Shown one piece after another: positions 9,901 through 15,725 of a DNA stretch of 64,000 nt. Under the pieces are notes generated by a model that saw nothing but the letters and a program-made list of their open reading frames with translations, made no database searches and was not told where the DNA came from. This DNA is from Cyanobium sp. E1_MAG_00006 (lineage in GTDB: Bacteria > Cyanobacteriota > Cyanobacteriia > PCC-6307 > Cyanobiaceae), in assembly GCA_027488975.1 (NCBI GenBank), contig JAIYAQ010000027.1, positions 1 through 64,000 on the forward strand, written 5' to 3'. Position 1 is the stretch's first letter. Each line of letters starts with the position of its first letter. The translations under genes were made by a program, and so were the position numbers.

Positions 9901-11609
9901 TTGCCCTGCTGGGCGAGCGGCGTGCCGGTCACGACGCCGGTGGAGAGCGTGCCGCTGCCGTCCGTCAATTCGGCGATCGCCTCCATCGTGCTGCTCTCAG
10001 GGCTCGAGACCGCACCTGGGCCGAAGAGTTGGATCCCGGCGGAGTCCTCGACGCCGGTCAGCGTGCCGGGGGGCGAGATCGCGACGCCGCCGACGACCAT
10101 CACGAGCGTGCTGGTGAAGGCCATGCCGTCGAGCCGGGGCGTGATCGTGAACGAGCCGGGCGTCGTGCCGGCGGTGTAGGTGGCGGTGTAGGTGCCGTCG
10201 CCGTTGTCGGTGACGCTGCCGATCGAGCCCTGGCCGGCCGCGAGGGGCGCAAAGGTGACGTTTCCACCGGAGGCCGCGAGCGGATTGCCATTGGCGTCGC
10301 GGAGCGTCACGGTGAACGTCGTAGTGCTGGAGCCGTCGGAGAGGACCAGCAATGCAGCGGATGCGATCGTGCTTGTAGTGGGGTCTGCCGACGGGGTGGC
10401 CAGCTGCAACTGCACCATCACCCCCTCAATGCTGAGCGTGGTCCAGTCGTCGAGGGCCGCCAGTCGCGCCCGATCGGCTTCGCTCAGCGGTTGGCCTTGC
10501 ACCAACGCTGCAAACACCTTGCCCTCATCGCCGGGGGTGTCCGCCTCGGGATTGAGCCGATGATCAAAGGCATGGCCCAGCTCTTCGAGCAGGACCTGCG
10601 CGATCGCATCGGCTGTGGCGCCGGCATTAAGCCAATCCTGATTGATGTAGATCCGCTCGCTGCCGGTGTGGCCGATCGCTGCGTATCCAGCGCGATAGCC
10701 CTGCAGGTCGCCGTTTGCCCTCAAGTCAGTGGCAACCGCAAGCTCTTTTTGCAGCAGCTGCTGGCTGAGCTGCTGCAGATTGGCCGTGAACTGCTCGGAA
10801 TCCGTGCCGGCCTGGCCGAACACCGCCTGCATCAGGGCTTCGTAGTCGGCCCGGTTGGGCAGGCCGCTCAGCAGGGTTTGCGTTTCAGCCAGGGCCTGCT
10901 GCCACTGGGCCAGGGCTTCGGGGCTGAGCAGCTCTGTGCCGCTGGTGGTGAACCACAGCTCTTCACTGGCGTAGGCGGTGGCGTCAGTGTCCAGCTGGGC
11001 GTCGGTGGCGCCGTAGATCAGCAGCCCATCAGGGTCGCTCAGGGCCTCGCTCCAGCCCGCCATGCTGTTAGCCTGCTCGTGCAGCTGTTGCGGGTCGCTG
11101 CTCACGATCACCAGGCTGGTGAGTGGTTCCTCGCCATTGGGGCTGAGGCTCGCCAGGCCGCTGCTGATCTGGCTGGCGGTGTCGGCCTCGCCATCGAGCA
11201 CCAACACCTCCGCGCCCTCTGGCGCGCTGGCTACCAGCTGCTGCCAGCCCTCTACCGCCGGGTCGATCACGATCAGGCTGGTGGGGGGCGCGCCGGCGGG
11301 TAGCTCGTCCCAGAGGCTGTCGGTGCTGGTTTCGAGGCTGCCGGGGCTGGGTTTGCCCAGCCAAAGGGCCGCCGCTGCGGCATCGGCGTCGCCATCGCCG
11401 GTGGAGCTGGTGAGCGCCAGCAGTTCGTAGTCTTCGACCAGTTGCTGGGCCCGCTCCAGACTCCCGTCACTCCCTCCGGGGTCGCCGACGGCGTGCTCGG
11501 CCAAGCCGGTGGCGTCCGCCAAGGGTTGGACAGCGCGGGACTCCAGTTGGTTGCTGCTGGTGGTGTCACCGCCGCCGCTGAACACGCTCTGCTCGAGGGG
11601 GTCCACCAT
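1..11609 (-). CDS. Giant DUF4347-type repeat adhesin/surface protein (C-terminus beyond window)
   Basis: A single frame reads without stop from an ATG at 11607-11609 to the left edge, at least 3,869 codons. I checked register at five points (11607, 5958, 3057, 477, 3). Residues about 111-230 resemble DUF4347 (VIDPAVEGWQQL, VLVLDGEAD). Residues about 315-400 hold a segment with LLEELGHAFD at 340-349, then DEGKVFAALV. Residues about 416-505 resemble a Big-1/invasin module (TFTVTLRDANGNPLA). From there about 23 modules of 100-180 residues follow, most ending in VNDAP or a variant. Six are CSPG4-like (AGRLRYQHDGSE) and others cadherin-like (YTENG). Such proteins are usually large secreted or surface adhesins exported by type I systems; no transporter or C-terminal signal is in view. 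AGGACGG precedes the ATG; an in-frame GTG at 11681 is an alternative. The AraC gene opposite may regulate it. Frame and class are firm; function is inferred. Confidence 0.9.
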   Translation of the reverse strand, partial: MVDPLEQSVFSGGGDTTSSNQLESRAVQPLADATGLAEHAVGDPGGSDGSLERAQQLVEDYELLALTSSTGDGDADAAAAALWLGKPSPGSLETSTDSLWDELPAGAPPTSLIVIDPAVEGWQQLVASAPEGAEVLVLDGEADTASQISSGLASLSPNGEEPLTSLVIVSSDPQQLHEQANSMAGWSEALSDPDGLLIYGATDAQLDTDATAYASEELWFTTSGTELLSPEALAQWQQALAETQTLLSGLPNRADYEALMQAVFGQAGTDSEQFTANLQQLSQQLLQKELAVATDLRANGDLQGYRAGYAAIGHTGSERIYINQDWLNAGATADAIAQVLLEELGHAFDHRLNPEADTPGDEGKVFAALVQGQPLSEADRARLAALDDWTTLSIEGVMVQLQLATPSADPTTSTIASAALLVLSDGSSTTTFTVTLRDANGNPLAASGGNVTFAPLAAGQGSIGSVTDNGDGTYTATYTAGTTPGSFTITPRLDGMAFTSTLVMVVGGVAISPPGTLTGVEDSAGIQLFGPGAVSSPESSTMEAIAELTDGSGTLSTGVVTGTPLAQQGNRASVNTFLDSLVFVPTPGWSGTATIRIRVEADYTLVGGVDDNSDVTEFTFDVVVASVNDAPAGRSATITINEDTPQTLTTADFGFTDANDTPANALAAVRIVTLPAAGSLTLSGLAVTAGTEITAADITTGNLVFTPAANAKGTPYASFTFRVRDDGGTTDGGVDLDPTARTLTFNVTPVNDAPVTVDATRSVAKNGTLTFSLAFTDADGGTNSTTDAAVNRYRIVSLPASGTLRDKDGLVLLASDVITVAKATNMTFAPAANFVGDVNFQFQALDAADAESTASTVTISVTPFNFAPTVTVPGAQTVAEDSSLGITGIAVADTDADTARVRLTLAVTQGTLAIATVVDLFDAATGGNPITAGASGSLTVYGTVAAINAALATVTYTPTADYFGADTLTVTIDDLGNADGDATVGNDVAKSDTKTVAISVTNVADAPLTGAATLAAITEDFPNPAGGSVTSLLANYFDTDGNTLAGIAISADTSTGAEGVWQYSLNAGSTWSAIGSVSPTAALLLPATARLRFVPVADYFGTPGSLTVHALDSSGSRTFTSNPASRQTANATAGGTDIDVTGNTLSTSVTAVNDPMVVVVDKQLVVGEGGTAGLTASILRITDVEATAAQIVYTLIQSGSILGDGVFQKSDGTTWAPLTWGDSFTQADIDAGRVRYVHGGAEPLGTEVLAYTVTDVVTGAGGTTASRTLRLNVTPINDVPQLYLPGQTVPGDGTPLVATPAVGGVFTFSTAAIRVIDPDNTPRQLVLRIESVPALGYLAYDGFTIGIGSSFNYANLGRLTYQHSGNVAGIDSFYVTLRDGAGGVVASTAIPLTVGGANRAPTGIRNLSGEIDEDPTSYGNLSNNDGATLAQYSNYLFADPDVGQTVGGYALVGNTANATTEGRWQYSSDGESTWADVGTVNDTTAALVIGAATKVRFAPALNYNGTPPALQIRVLDSTYAGGLSASSGDETRVTVDVSTNGGSSSISATVNTLSIRVRPVNDDPVMARNTGLTLASGGSNTATITSAHLQATDVDTSDVESNVVTFRLESLPSHGVLKLAGTAIGIGATFSQAEIDAGRLTYDFDLGSATSDAFTFTVRDGGYHAIYDRPGGIYAGSPAIGSSAALAVQTFTIAIGTGLGGNYGAPGTLATDPGPSIVVNNPLQFAEGGVGVIDGTLLSITDTNNDPAAPAASPSAISITLNSLPTGGTLSISPASDPALPLRIGDTFTQADVLAGRIRFAHNGSEGFLTSFSFTARDGAGNTTTATFNIDVSPVNDAPGFEASGFTLAEGAVFNVGSVLSPSQVTGVYDTDGGGDKSGRSPAVPFADTNSLTFRIANLPTNGEVRIVNDGFTYDGADAATFTVATPSTTIPKATVTAGRLRYQHDGSETRTDSIVLELNDNQGQLNSTLQRTISIAVTPLNDDPVLAVNTGGVVYESATLDIGNTLLKGTDSDNATTELQFRITANVQHGRLEVLEGSTITVLGVGSRVTQADIDAGNFRYVHDGSETISDSFAFTLSDSGGGNEPTGTFSIAITPVNDPPVITVPGPQTVPEDQNLAITGLSVADADALSADTLTVTLAVSQGIVTLGTTTGLSFRNSTTNGSATVSFTGIAADLNAALATLVYRGAADYSGADTLTITVNDGGNRGVDPSVAGLTDTGTAASEQSTATVAITVASVNDAPTVVLPAGQSLNEDTTLLLSAANSNAIAIADVDAGSQTVQVALVVAQGTLTLASLTGLTVTAGANGTATVTVRGSLASLTAALDAGVTYAPVANFNGSDSLVVTVNDLGNSGDLGGAESATASLALTVTPVNDAPTVTARSLSGTEDTLLTFSLTSSDVDAGTNATTDAVVNRYRIESLPANGTLTTSDDQAITVNAPITVAQATGMKFTPAANFNGQTSFAYTALDAASAESDQQSVTITVAAVNDAPALTGGGDSVAYTEGVGAAATGTPVILDANGNLDLDDVELIQRSEDTFNSATLTVRRDSAAVSTDRLWVDTTGVVTVSGTANGSTISVSGTVIGTITTNSAAGTLVITFNGTASKASVEAVMKAVTFASTDDDFAGAATVVMIFNDGNAGSPAAQGSGGAKTASVPFTVTVTNTNDAPTLTGNGSVTSAEDDAAPAGATVATIFSGKFSDLDGSLAGSSFAGVAIVGDASHQATQGRWQYSTDSGVTWFDVSPSGTAPTTATALILATTTELRFVPVANFNSRFNRATANPGGLTVTAIDDSDGSRAFTSGGTRETVDTTGLTAASDIGSATRQIIATVTQVNDAGEIHYLASTASSTLQFTEAVGVNVAGTAVLLDTLTDDGGDPGATPAEIFDIDLVLRNETTFNGARLVVGQKTTLDTDDLFVVQTGSGLSIQGGFTQPGSGITLFNSGSAILYNPGSGDIVVATLTDNSATSGQLVVTFNANATPAAVNTVLRNLAYSNTDPTLTRGDKTIEVGFFDGNGTTNNAQGTSGERSATAEIVVSLVAVNDSPTLSGGATIATVEDTTTTVTTFAALLAANLTDPDQVSGTTFEGVAISAFDTKSLGAWEVNLGTNGSPTWVSLATLVGNAGGISTTRALLFSAATEVRFVPAANANTGTAGLASLRPSLIAFGIEDSIPSGAANIGPSAYTTDTAMPLTWNTTTSVGESRVSAAAVTIDLTIAARNDAPTVTTTGGGTGFTGGVFTGTIAESPTDGVGTPTQQLLAGVTMADVDLATTNQLSATVFGAGTITVSLTDRQAGDKFTLDGSLGLADVVASTSGGTAASGNFVITLTTGATIAQVQTVLEAIRYEYTGDEPPTSTRSYTVVLADGDNRDAGSDTAGGDANGTVSLAATTITGSVTITAPNDPPTLTATATNLTFTENGTAVALFGSAATTTIESGQEIVRLVITVADIADGAAEKFTIDGTVIDLVDGTTSPTATNAGSVTVGLSGGTATLTYTHAGLTEAQTSALVNGLAYRHSSDKPTAGNRVVTITTIQDDGGTASSGVDTRSISLTSTVNVVPVNDAPVVTAGGSLAYTENEPAMVIDASVTVVSDADDTQIASATVTISAGFLAGDVLGFTAQHGITGTYNSETGVLTLSGTATLTNYTDVLRSVTYRSTSEDPTSNTTKPARTITWRVTDANSDNVGAATSSPVTSAITITPLADKPVLSGLSAVGYTENGLAAVVGGSVAISDLDDTQIASATVSITANLHAGDQLLFVNQNGISGTYNSGTGVLTLSGTASLAHYESALRSVMFNSTSHDPTDNATKTTRTISWQITDANSDAAGAASSDLITNTITITPTTDNPVVTATGTAVAYTENGSAVTIATGLTITD

Positions 11610-11621
11610 CGCCCGTCCTGC

Positions 11622-11673
11622 CGTTGCTGTTGCTTTCCACCAGGCTGGGCTGGGGGCATCATGAACAGCAACG
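11622..11673. promoter_or_regulatory. 10-bp perfect inverted repeat in divergent intergenic region
   Basis: CGTTGCTGTT at 11622-11631 and its exact reverse complement AACAGCAACG at 11664-11673 are separated by 32 bases, in the 106-base gap between the giant gene (leftward) and the AraC-family gene (rightward). Centre-to-centre spacing is 42 bases, about four helical turns. This position is where a divergently encoded AraC-type regulator could bind, but no binding site is proven. If the giant protein began at the upstream GTG (11681) the repeat would be coding. Confidence 0.4.
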
Positions 11674-11715
11674 CGGATCACCCAACGCCGCGCATCTGGA
11701 GCCGCCGTCGCGTTT

Positions 11716-12675
11716 TTGTCTGCCGTGCAGCGCTGCCACCAGTTCGAGCCCTGGGCCGCAGCCCTGGGGTGGGAGCTGTTGGGGGCTCGTTCGGGTGGTG
11801 GTGCTGCCGGTGCGCTGAAGGCGCGGGTGCAGCCCTTGCAGGGGTGCCTGGTGGCTGAGGAGCTCTATCCCGCCCGGCTCAGCGTTGGCTGGCGCGACCC
11901 CGAGCGGCGGGCCTCGCTGGTGCTGGTGCAGCACGGGCGTTGCATCGCCGAAACCCTCACGGAGGCCCGGGCGGCCCAGGGGGGTGGGGTACAAGCGCCG
12001 CTGTTGCTGCAGGCCGATGGGCGCAATGGGGCCCTGCTGGCGCCGGCGGCCGGCCACCGGCTCACCGTGAGTCAGGCGCCGTGTCGCTTGCTGCGGCTGG
12101 TGTTGCCCTTGGGATCACACCACCCGGCCGGCGGCAGCTGGAGCGTGGAGCTGGGCCTGTTGCTGCCGATGTTGCGATTGCTGGAGCAAGCCCTGCGCCA
12201 TCCTGGTGGCGAAGAGCGGCGCGGCGAATTGGGCGCCACCCTGCTGGGCTACCTTCTCCACCAGCTGGCAGGATCTGGCTGTGGCGTGCAGTTGGCCGAT
12301 CCGGCCGCGGTGGATCGGGCTCCCGCAGATCTGACGCCTGACGATTTGGTGGCGCACTTGCAGGGGTGGCTGCGGCAGCGTTTGGAGCAGCCGTTGCAGT
12401 TGGCCGACCTGGCCGCCGCCATGGCCCTGAGCCCGCGGCGCCTGCAGGAGCTCTGCCGGCAGCAGGCCGGCTGCACCCCGATGGAGCTGCTGCGGAGCCT
12501 GCGGTTGGAGGCCCTGGCGGAGCGGTTGCGGGATCCCCGCCACCAGAGCGCCACCCTGGCCTCCCTGATGGCTCGCCTGCAGTTGCCCAATTCGGCCACC
12601 ACGCGCCACACCTTTGCCCGCCTCTTTGGCGTTGCTCCGGCCGACTACCACCGCAAACCACTGACGGCCCGTTAG
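11716..12675 (+). CDS. AraC-family transcriptional regulator
   Basis: A 319-residue protein. The C-terminal ~100 residues form the two-helix-turn-helix AraC DNA-binding domain: LQLADLAAAMALSPRRLQEL is helix-turn-helix one and the end, FARLFGVAPADYHRK, matches the conserved AraC tail. The N-terminal ~200 residues are a likely ligand or dimerisation domain and contain no motif I can name. The start is uncertain: TTG at 11716 or GTG at 11725. It is divergent from the giant repeat protein with an inverted repeat between them, so regulation of that gene, of itself, or both is a reasonable inference. Its stop overlaps the end of the convergent DUF721 gene by four bases. The ligand and targets are unknown. 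Confidence 0.85.
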   Translation: MSAVQRCHQFEPWAAALGWELLGARSGGGAAGALKARVQPLQGCLVAEELYPARLSVGWRDPERRASLVLVQHGRCIAETLTEARAAQGGGVQAPLLLQADGRNGALLAPAAGHRLTVSQAPCRLLRLVLPLGSHHPAGGSWSVELGLLLPMLRLLEQALRHPGGEERRGELGATLLGYLLHQLAGSGCGVQLADPAAVDRAPADLTPDDLVAHLQGWLRQRLEQPLQLADLAAAMALSPRRLQELCRQQAGCTPMELLRSLRLEALAERLRDPRHQSATLASLMARLQLPNSATTRHTFARLFGVAPADYHRKPLTAR

Positions 12676-13211
12676 CCCTGATCCGCGGCCAAGGCCAGCT
12701 GCTTCTGGCGGCAAAAGCTGCAATGGCCCCAGCGGCCCATTTCCCCGGCCGGTGCCGGGCTGCCGCAGCGCGGGCAGGTGGCCATGCCATGCACATCCAC
12801 CCGGCTGGGGTGAAGGGCCCAGCTGCCCGCCTCCTGCTGCGAGCCCGGCGGCGGCAGCTCGCCAGGATGGTGCTGCTGGATCTGGATCTCCTGCACCGCA
12901 AAGCCCGCCCCCTGCAGCGCCCCCAGCAGCTGGTGGCGGTTGAAGCGCAGCGCCTGCAGCCACTGGGGATGGCTGGCCCCCACGGTGAGGCGCCGCCCCT
13001 GCAGGCGCAGCGGACGGCAGTGCTGGGCCAGCTGCGGGCCGGCGATCCGCGGCCAGGCCTGCCAGAGCGCCGCCAGGTGGCCATCGTTGCGCCAGTGGCG
13101 CTGCAGCTCTGTGAGCACCGCGGCCAGGCCCTGGGCTGGCCGCGGTGGCGGCGGCAGCAGCAGGGTCACCTCGCCCTGCCGCCGGCTCTGGTTGCGGGGT
13201 GCAATCGCCAT
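12672..13211 (-). CDS. DUF721 (DciA-like) protein with C-terminal zinc ribbon
   Basis: About 179 residues from the ATG at 13209-13211 (MAIAPRNQSRRQ). The central region matches the DUF721/DciA fold: LAALWQAWPRIAGPQLAQHC, then LRLQGRRLTVGASHPQWLQAL. DciA proteins are the ancestral loaders of the replicative helicase DnaB in many bacteria. The C-terminus has CPRCGSPAPAGEMGRWGHC followed by SFC, a four-cysteine zinc-ribbon pattern that is not part of the minimal DUF721 domain. The frame remains open upstream to 13484 but would run into the Vipp1 gene, so the shorter start is preferred. It overlaps the AraC gene stop tail to tail. Role in helicase loading is inferred from family. Confidence 0.8.
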   Translation of the reverse strand: MAIAPRNQSRRQGEVTLLLPPPPRPAQGLAAVLTELQRHWRNDGHLAALWQAWPRIAGPQLAQHCRPLRLQGRRLTVGASHPQWLQALRFNRHQLLGALQGAGFAVQEIQIQQHHPGELPPPGSQQEAGSWALHPSRVDVHGMATCPRCGSPAPAGEMGRWGHCSFCRQKQLALAADQG

Positions 13212-13314
13212 CGTGCGATGACCGTAGGGGATGTGCGGCAATCCCGCTGCCTGGATGCCGCGACTCTGGCTAGCCTCTGACCCTGCCCCACCCCTCGATC
13301 CATCCCTCTGATCC

Positions 13315-14097
13315 ATGGGCTTCTTTGATCGTCTCAGCCGCCTGATCCGCGCCAACGCCAACGCGGCGGTCGGGGCGATGGAAGATCCCGGCAAGATTCT
13401 CGACCAGTCGGTGGCAGACATGCAGTCCGACCTGGTGAAGCTGCGCCAGGCGGTCGCCACCGCCATCGCCAGCCAGAAGCGCATTCAGAACCAGGCGGAG
13501 CAGGCCGAGGCCCAGGCCGCCACCTGGTACGAGCGGGCTGAACTGGCCCTCCAGAAGGGGGAGGAGGATCTGGCCCGCGAGGCCCTCGGCCGCCGCAAGA
13601 CCTGCACCGACACCGCCACCGCGCTGCGCACGCAGCTGCAGAGCCAGGCCGGTCAGGTGGACCAGCTCAAGAAGAGTCTGGTGCAGCTCGAAAGCAAGAT
13701 CGCGGAGGCCAAGACCAAGAAGGACATGCTCAAGGCGCGGGCTCAGGCGGCCCAGGCCCAGGAGCAGCTGCAGAGCGCCGTTGGCAGCCTCGGCACCAAC
13801 TCCTCGATGGCCGCCTTCGAGCAGATGGAGGAGAAGGTGCAGGCCCTGGAGGCCCGCAGCCAGGCCGCCGCGGAGTTGGCCGGCTCGGATCTCGAAAGCC
13901 AGTTCGCCGCCCTGGAGGCATCTCCGGATGTGGATGACGAACTTGCCGCTCTCAAGGGCCGGCTGGCCGGCACCAGCGTGGCCGGCAGCCTGCCCGCCGC
14001 CAGCGGCGTTGTTGAGCCTGTGAAGGTGGAGGCGGTCAAGGTGGAGCCGGTGGACGCGGAACTGGAGGAGCTGAAGCGCTCGATCGACAAGCTCTGA
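13315..14097 (+). CDS. vipp1: Vipp1/IM30 (PspA-family) membrane-remodelling protein
   Basis: 260 residues, starting MGFFDRLSRLIRANANAA, the amphipathic N-terminal helix typical of PspA/IM30. The rest is nearly all heptad-like coiled coil rich in Gln, Glu, Ala and Lys (residues about 25-210), followed by a variable linker rich in Val and Pro and a short terminal helix (DAELEELKRSIDKL). This C-terminal extension separates Vipp1 from bacterial PspA. In cyanobacteria Vipp1 forms ESCRT-III-like rings and maintains thylakoid membranes. It heads a rightward run with thioredoxin and an aminotransferase, and is divergent from the DUF721 gene across about 100 bases. Start ATG is unambiguous. Confidence 0.93.
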   Translation: MGFFDRLSRLIRANANAAVGAMEDPGKILDQSVADMQSDLVKLRQAVATAIASQKRIQNQAEQAEAQAATWYERAELALQKGEEDLAREALGRRKTCTDTATALRTQLQSQAGQVDQLKKSLVQLESKIAEAKTKKDMLKARAQAAQAQEQLQSAVGSLGTNSSMAAFEQMEEKVQALEARSQAAAELAGSDLESQFAALEASPDVDDELAALKGRLAGTSVAGSLPAASGVVEPVKVEAVKVEPVDAELEELKRSIDKL

Positions 14098-14155
14098 GCC
14101 ATGCCGCCCGTCAGGGCAGATCCATACAATCCCTTCCATCCACCCCCTTCCCGCC

Positions 14156-14488
14156 GTGTCCGCCGACGTCTCCGTCGCCCAGCTCACCGATGCCACCTTC
14201 CAGGCCGAGGTGCTTGAGGCGGCCACGCCGGTGCTGGTGGATGTGTGGGCCGCCTGGTGCGGCCCCTGCAGGCTGATGGCACCGTTGATGGACTGGGCCG
14301 CCCGCGAGTACGCCGGTCGTCTGGTGGTGGGGAAGCTGGAGGCGGATGCCAACCCCGTCAGCCGCGACAGCCTCGGTATTCAGGGGCTGCCCGCCCTGAT
14401 CGTGTTCCGTAACGGCGAGGAGCTGGCCCGCCACGAGGGCGCCATGGCTCAGCCGCAGCTCAAGGCGTTCCTGGATGCCCACCTCTGA
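14156..14488 (+). CDS. Thioredoxin
   Basis: 110 residues from a GTG start. The active site WCGPC is at residues 34-38 in WAAWCGPCRLM, and the cis-proline loop reads GIQGLPALIVF. The family reduces disulfides in target enzymes, fed by ferredoxin- or NADPH-thioredoxin reductase. Length and motifs fit a canonical cytosolic thioredoxin; no signal peptide is present. The stop lies inside the next gene (overlap 14 bases), suggesting translational coupling with the aminotransferase. Several thioredoxin types exist in cyanobacteria and I cannot assign the subtype from one sequence. Confidence 0.93.
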   Translation: MSADVSVAQLTDATFQAEVLEAATPVLVDVWAAWCGPCRLMAPLMDWAAREYAGRLVVGKLEADANPVSRDSLGIQGLPALIVFRNGEELARHEGAMAQPQLKAFLDAHL

Positions 14489-15725
14489 GCAGCCCGGGGG
14501 AGATCCGGCGGCCGGCGTGTTCCGGCTGTCGGACCGTGTTCAGCGCCTCGGCAGCGGAGTGTTCGCTCGCAACGACGGGCGCAAGCTCCTCTACAGGCAG
14601 GCGCTTGCCGCTGCCGAGCCCTGGCAGAGCCTGTCGCCCCTTCTCGATCTCTCGCTCGGCTCCACCGACCTGCAGCCACCGCCGCAGGCGATCGAAGCGA
14701 TTCGCATCCAGCTGGCCAAGCCCGCCAGTGCTGCCTACTGCCTGCACGGCGCCACCCTGCCCCTGCGTGAGGCGGTGGCGGCCTGGGCTGCGCGCCGCTT
14801 CGACGTGGCGGTGGATCCTGAGCGGGAGGTGCTGCTGCTGCTGGGTTCCCAGGAGGGCACGGCCCACCTGCCCCTGGCACTGCTGAACCCGGGCGATCAG
14901 GCTCTGCTGCTCGATCCCTACTACCCCTCCCATCTGGGTGGCCTGCATCTGGCCTCGGCCCGGCCCCGCTTCCTGTCCCTGGCGGCCGAGCAGGGTTTCG
15001 CCCCCGATTTCGATCAGATCAGCCCCAGCCAGTGGGACGATCTGCGCCTGATGGTGCTGGGTTTTCCCCACAATCCCACCGCCGCCACCGGTTCGCAGGC
15101 CTGGGTGGATGCGGCCGCCGAGCGGGCCGTGCGCCATGGCGTCGTGTTCGCCCACGACAACCCCTACGTGGATCTGGCCCTGGAGGGGGAGGCGCCGGCG
15201 CTGCTGCGCTCGCCCCACTGGCGGCGCTGCGGCATCGAGTTCTTCTCCTTCTCCAAGGGCTGGTGCCTGGGGGGCTACCGCCTGGCCTTCGCCATCGGCG
15301 CCGAACCGTTGATCACCGCCCTGCGCCAGGTGAAGGGGGTGGTGGATTTCAACCAGTCCGTGGCGCTGCAGGCCGGCGCGATCGCCGCCCTGGAGCAGAC
15401 GCCCGACTGGGCTCAGACCCTCCTGCCGGTGTACCGCGACCGCCGTGACCGCATGGCGGCGGCCCTCGATGCCGCCGGCTGGCCGGTGCAACGGCCGTCG
15501 ATGGCCCTGTATCTCTGGCTGCGCCTGCCGCAGCAGGCGGCGGCGCTCGGCCTTGACTCGGAAACCTTCTGCGCCCGACTGCTGGAGGCCACCGGTGTCT
15601 GCCTCACGCCCGGCAACGGCTTCGGCGCCGGTGGCGAGGGCTATGCCCGCCTGGCCCTGGTGCATCCCAGCGCGGAGCTGGAGGCTGGTGCCGCCCGCAT
15701 CGGCCGCTGGCTGACCCAACTGTGA
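14475..15725 (+). CDS. PLP-dependent class I/II aminotransferase
   Basis: 416 residues of fold-type I aminotransferase. Visible landmarks: LLLGSQEGTAHL (cofactor phosphate region), GFPHNPTAATG (the conserved Asn-Pro-Thr), HDNPYVDLAL (Asp that holds the pyridine nitrogen) and SFSKGWCLGGYRLAFAIG, where the Lys of SFSKG forms the Schiff base. Relatives include LL-diaminopimelate, succinyldiaminopimelate and aspartate-type aminotransferases; the substrate cannot be fixed from motifs. It overlaps the thioredoxin gene by 14 bases and its TGA overlaps the GTG of birA, so the three are probably co-translated. Confidence 0.88.
   Translation: MPTSEQPGGDPAAGVFRLSDRVQRLGSGVFARNDGRKLLYRQALAAAEPWQSLSPLLDLSLGSTDLQPPPQAIEAIRIQLAKPASAAYCLHGATLPLREAVAAWAARRFDVAVDPEREVLLLLGSQEGTAHLPLALLNPGDQALLLDPYYPSHLGGLHLASARPRFLSLAAEQGFAPDFDQISPSQWDDLRLMVLGFPHNPTAATGSQAWVDAAAERAVRHGVVFAHDNPYVDLALEGEAPALLRSPHWRRCGIEFFSFSKGWCLGGYRLAFAIGAEPLITALRQVKGVVDFNQSVALQAGAIAALEQTPDWAQTLLPVYRDRRDRMAAALDAAGWPVQRPSMALYLWLRLPQQAAALGLDSETFCARLLEATGVCLTPGNGFGAGGEGYARLALVHPSAELEAGAARIGRWLTQL

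Noticed and set aside
10530-10600. Active HExxH metalloprotease in the adhesin head
   Set aside because: The first zinc-binding His is replaced (EELGH), so activity cannot be claimed; kept only as a finding.
7521-11303. Open plus-strand frame of 1,260 codons
   Set aside because: Same reason: complementary register to the giant gene and no recognisable fold.
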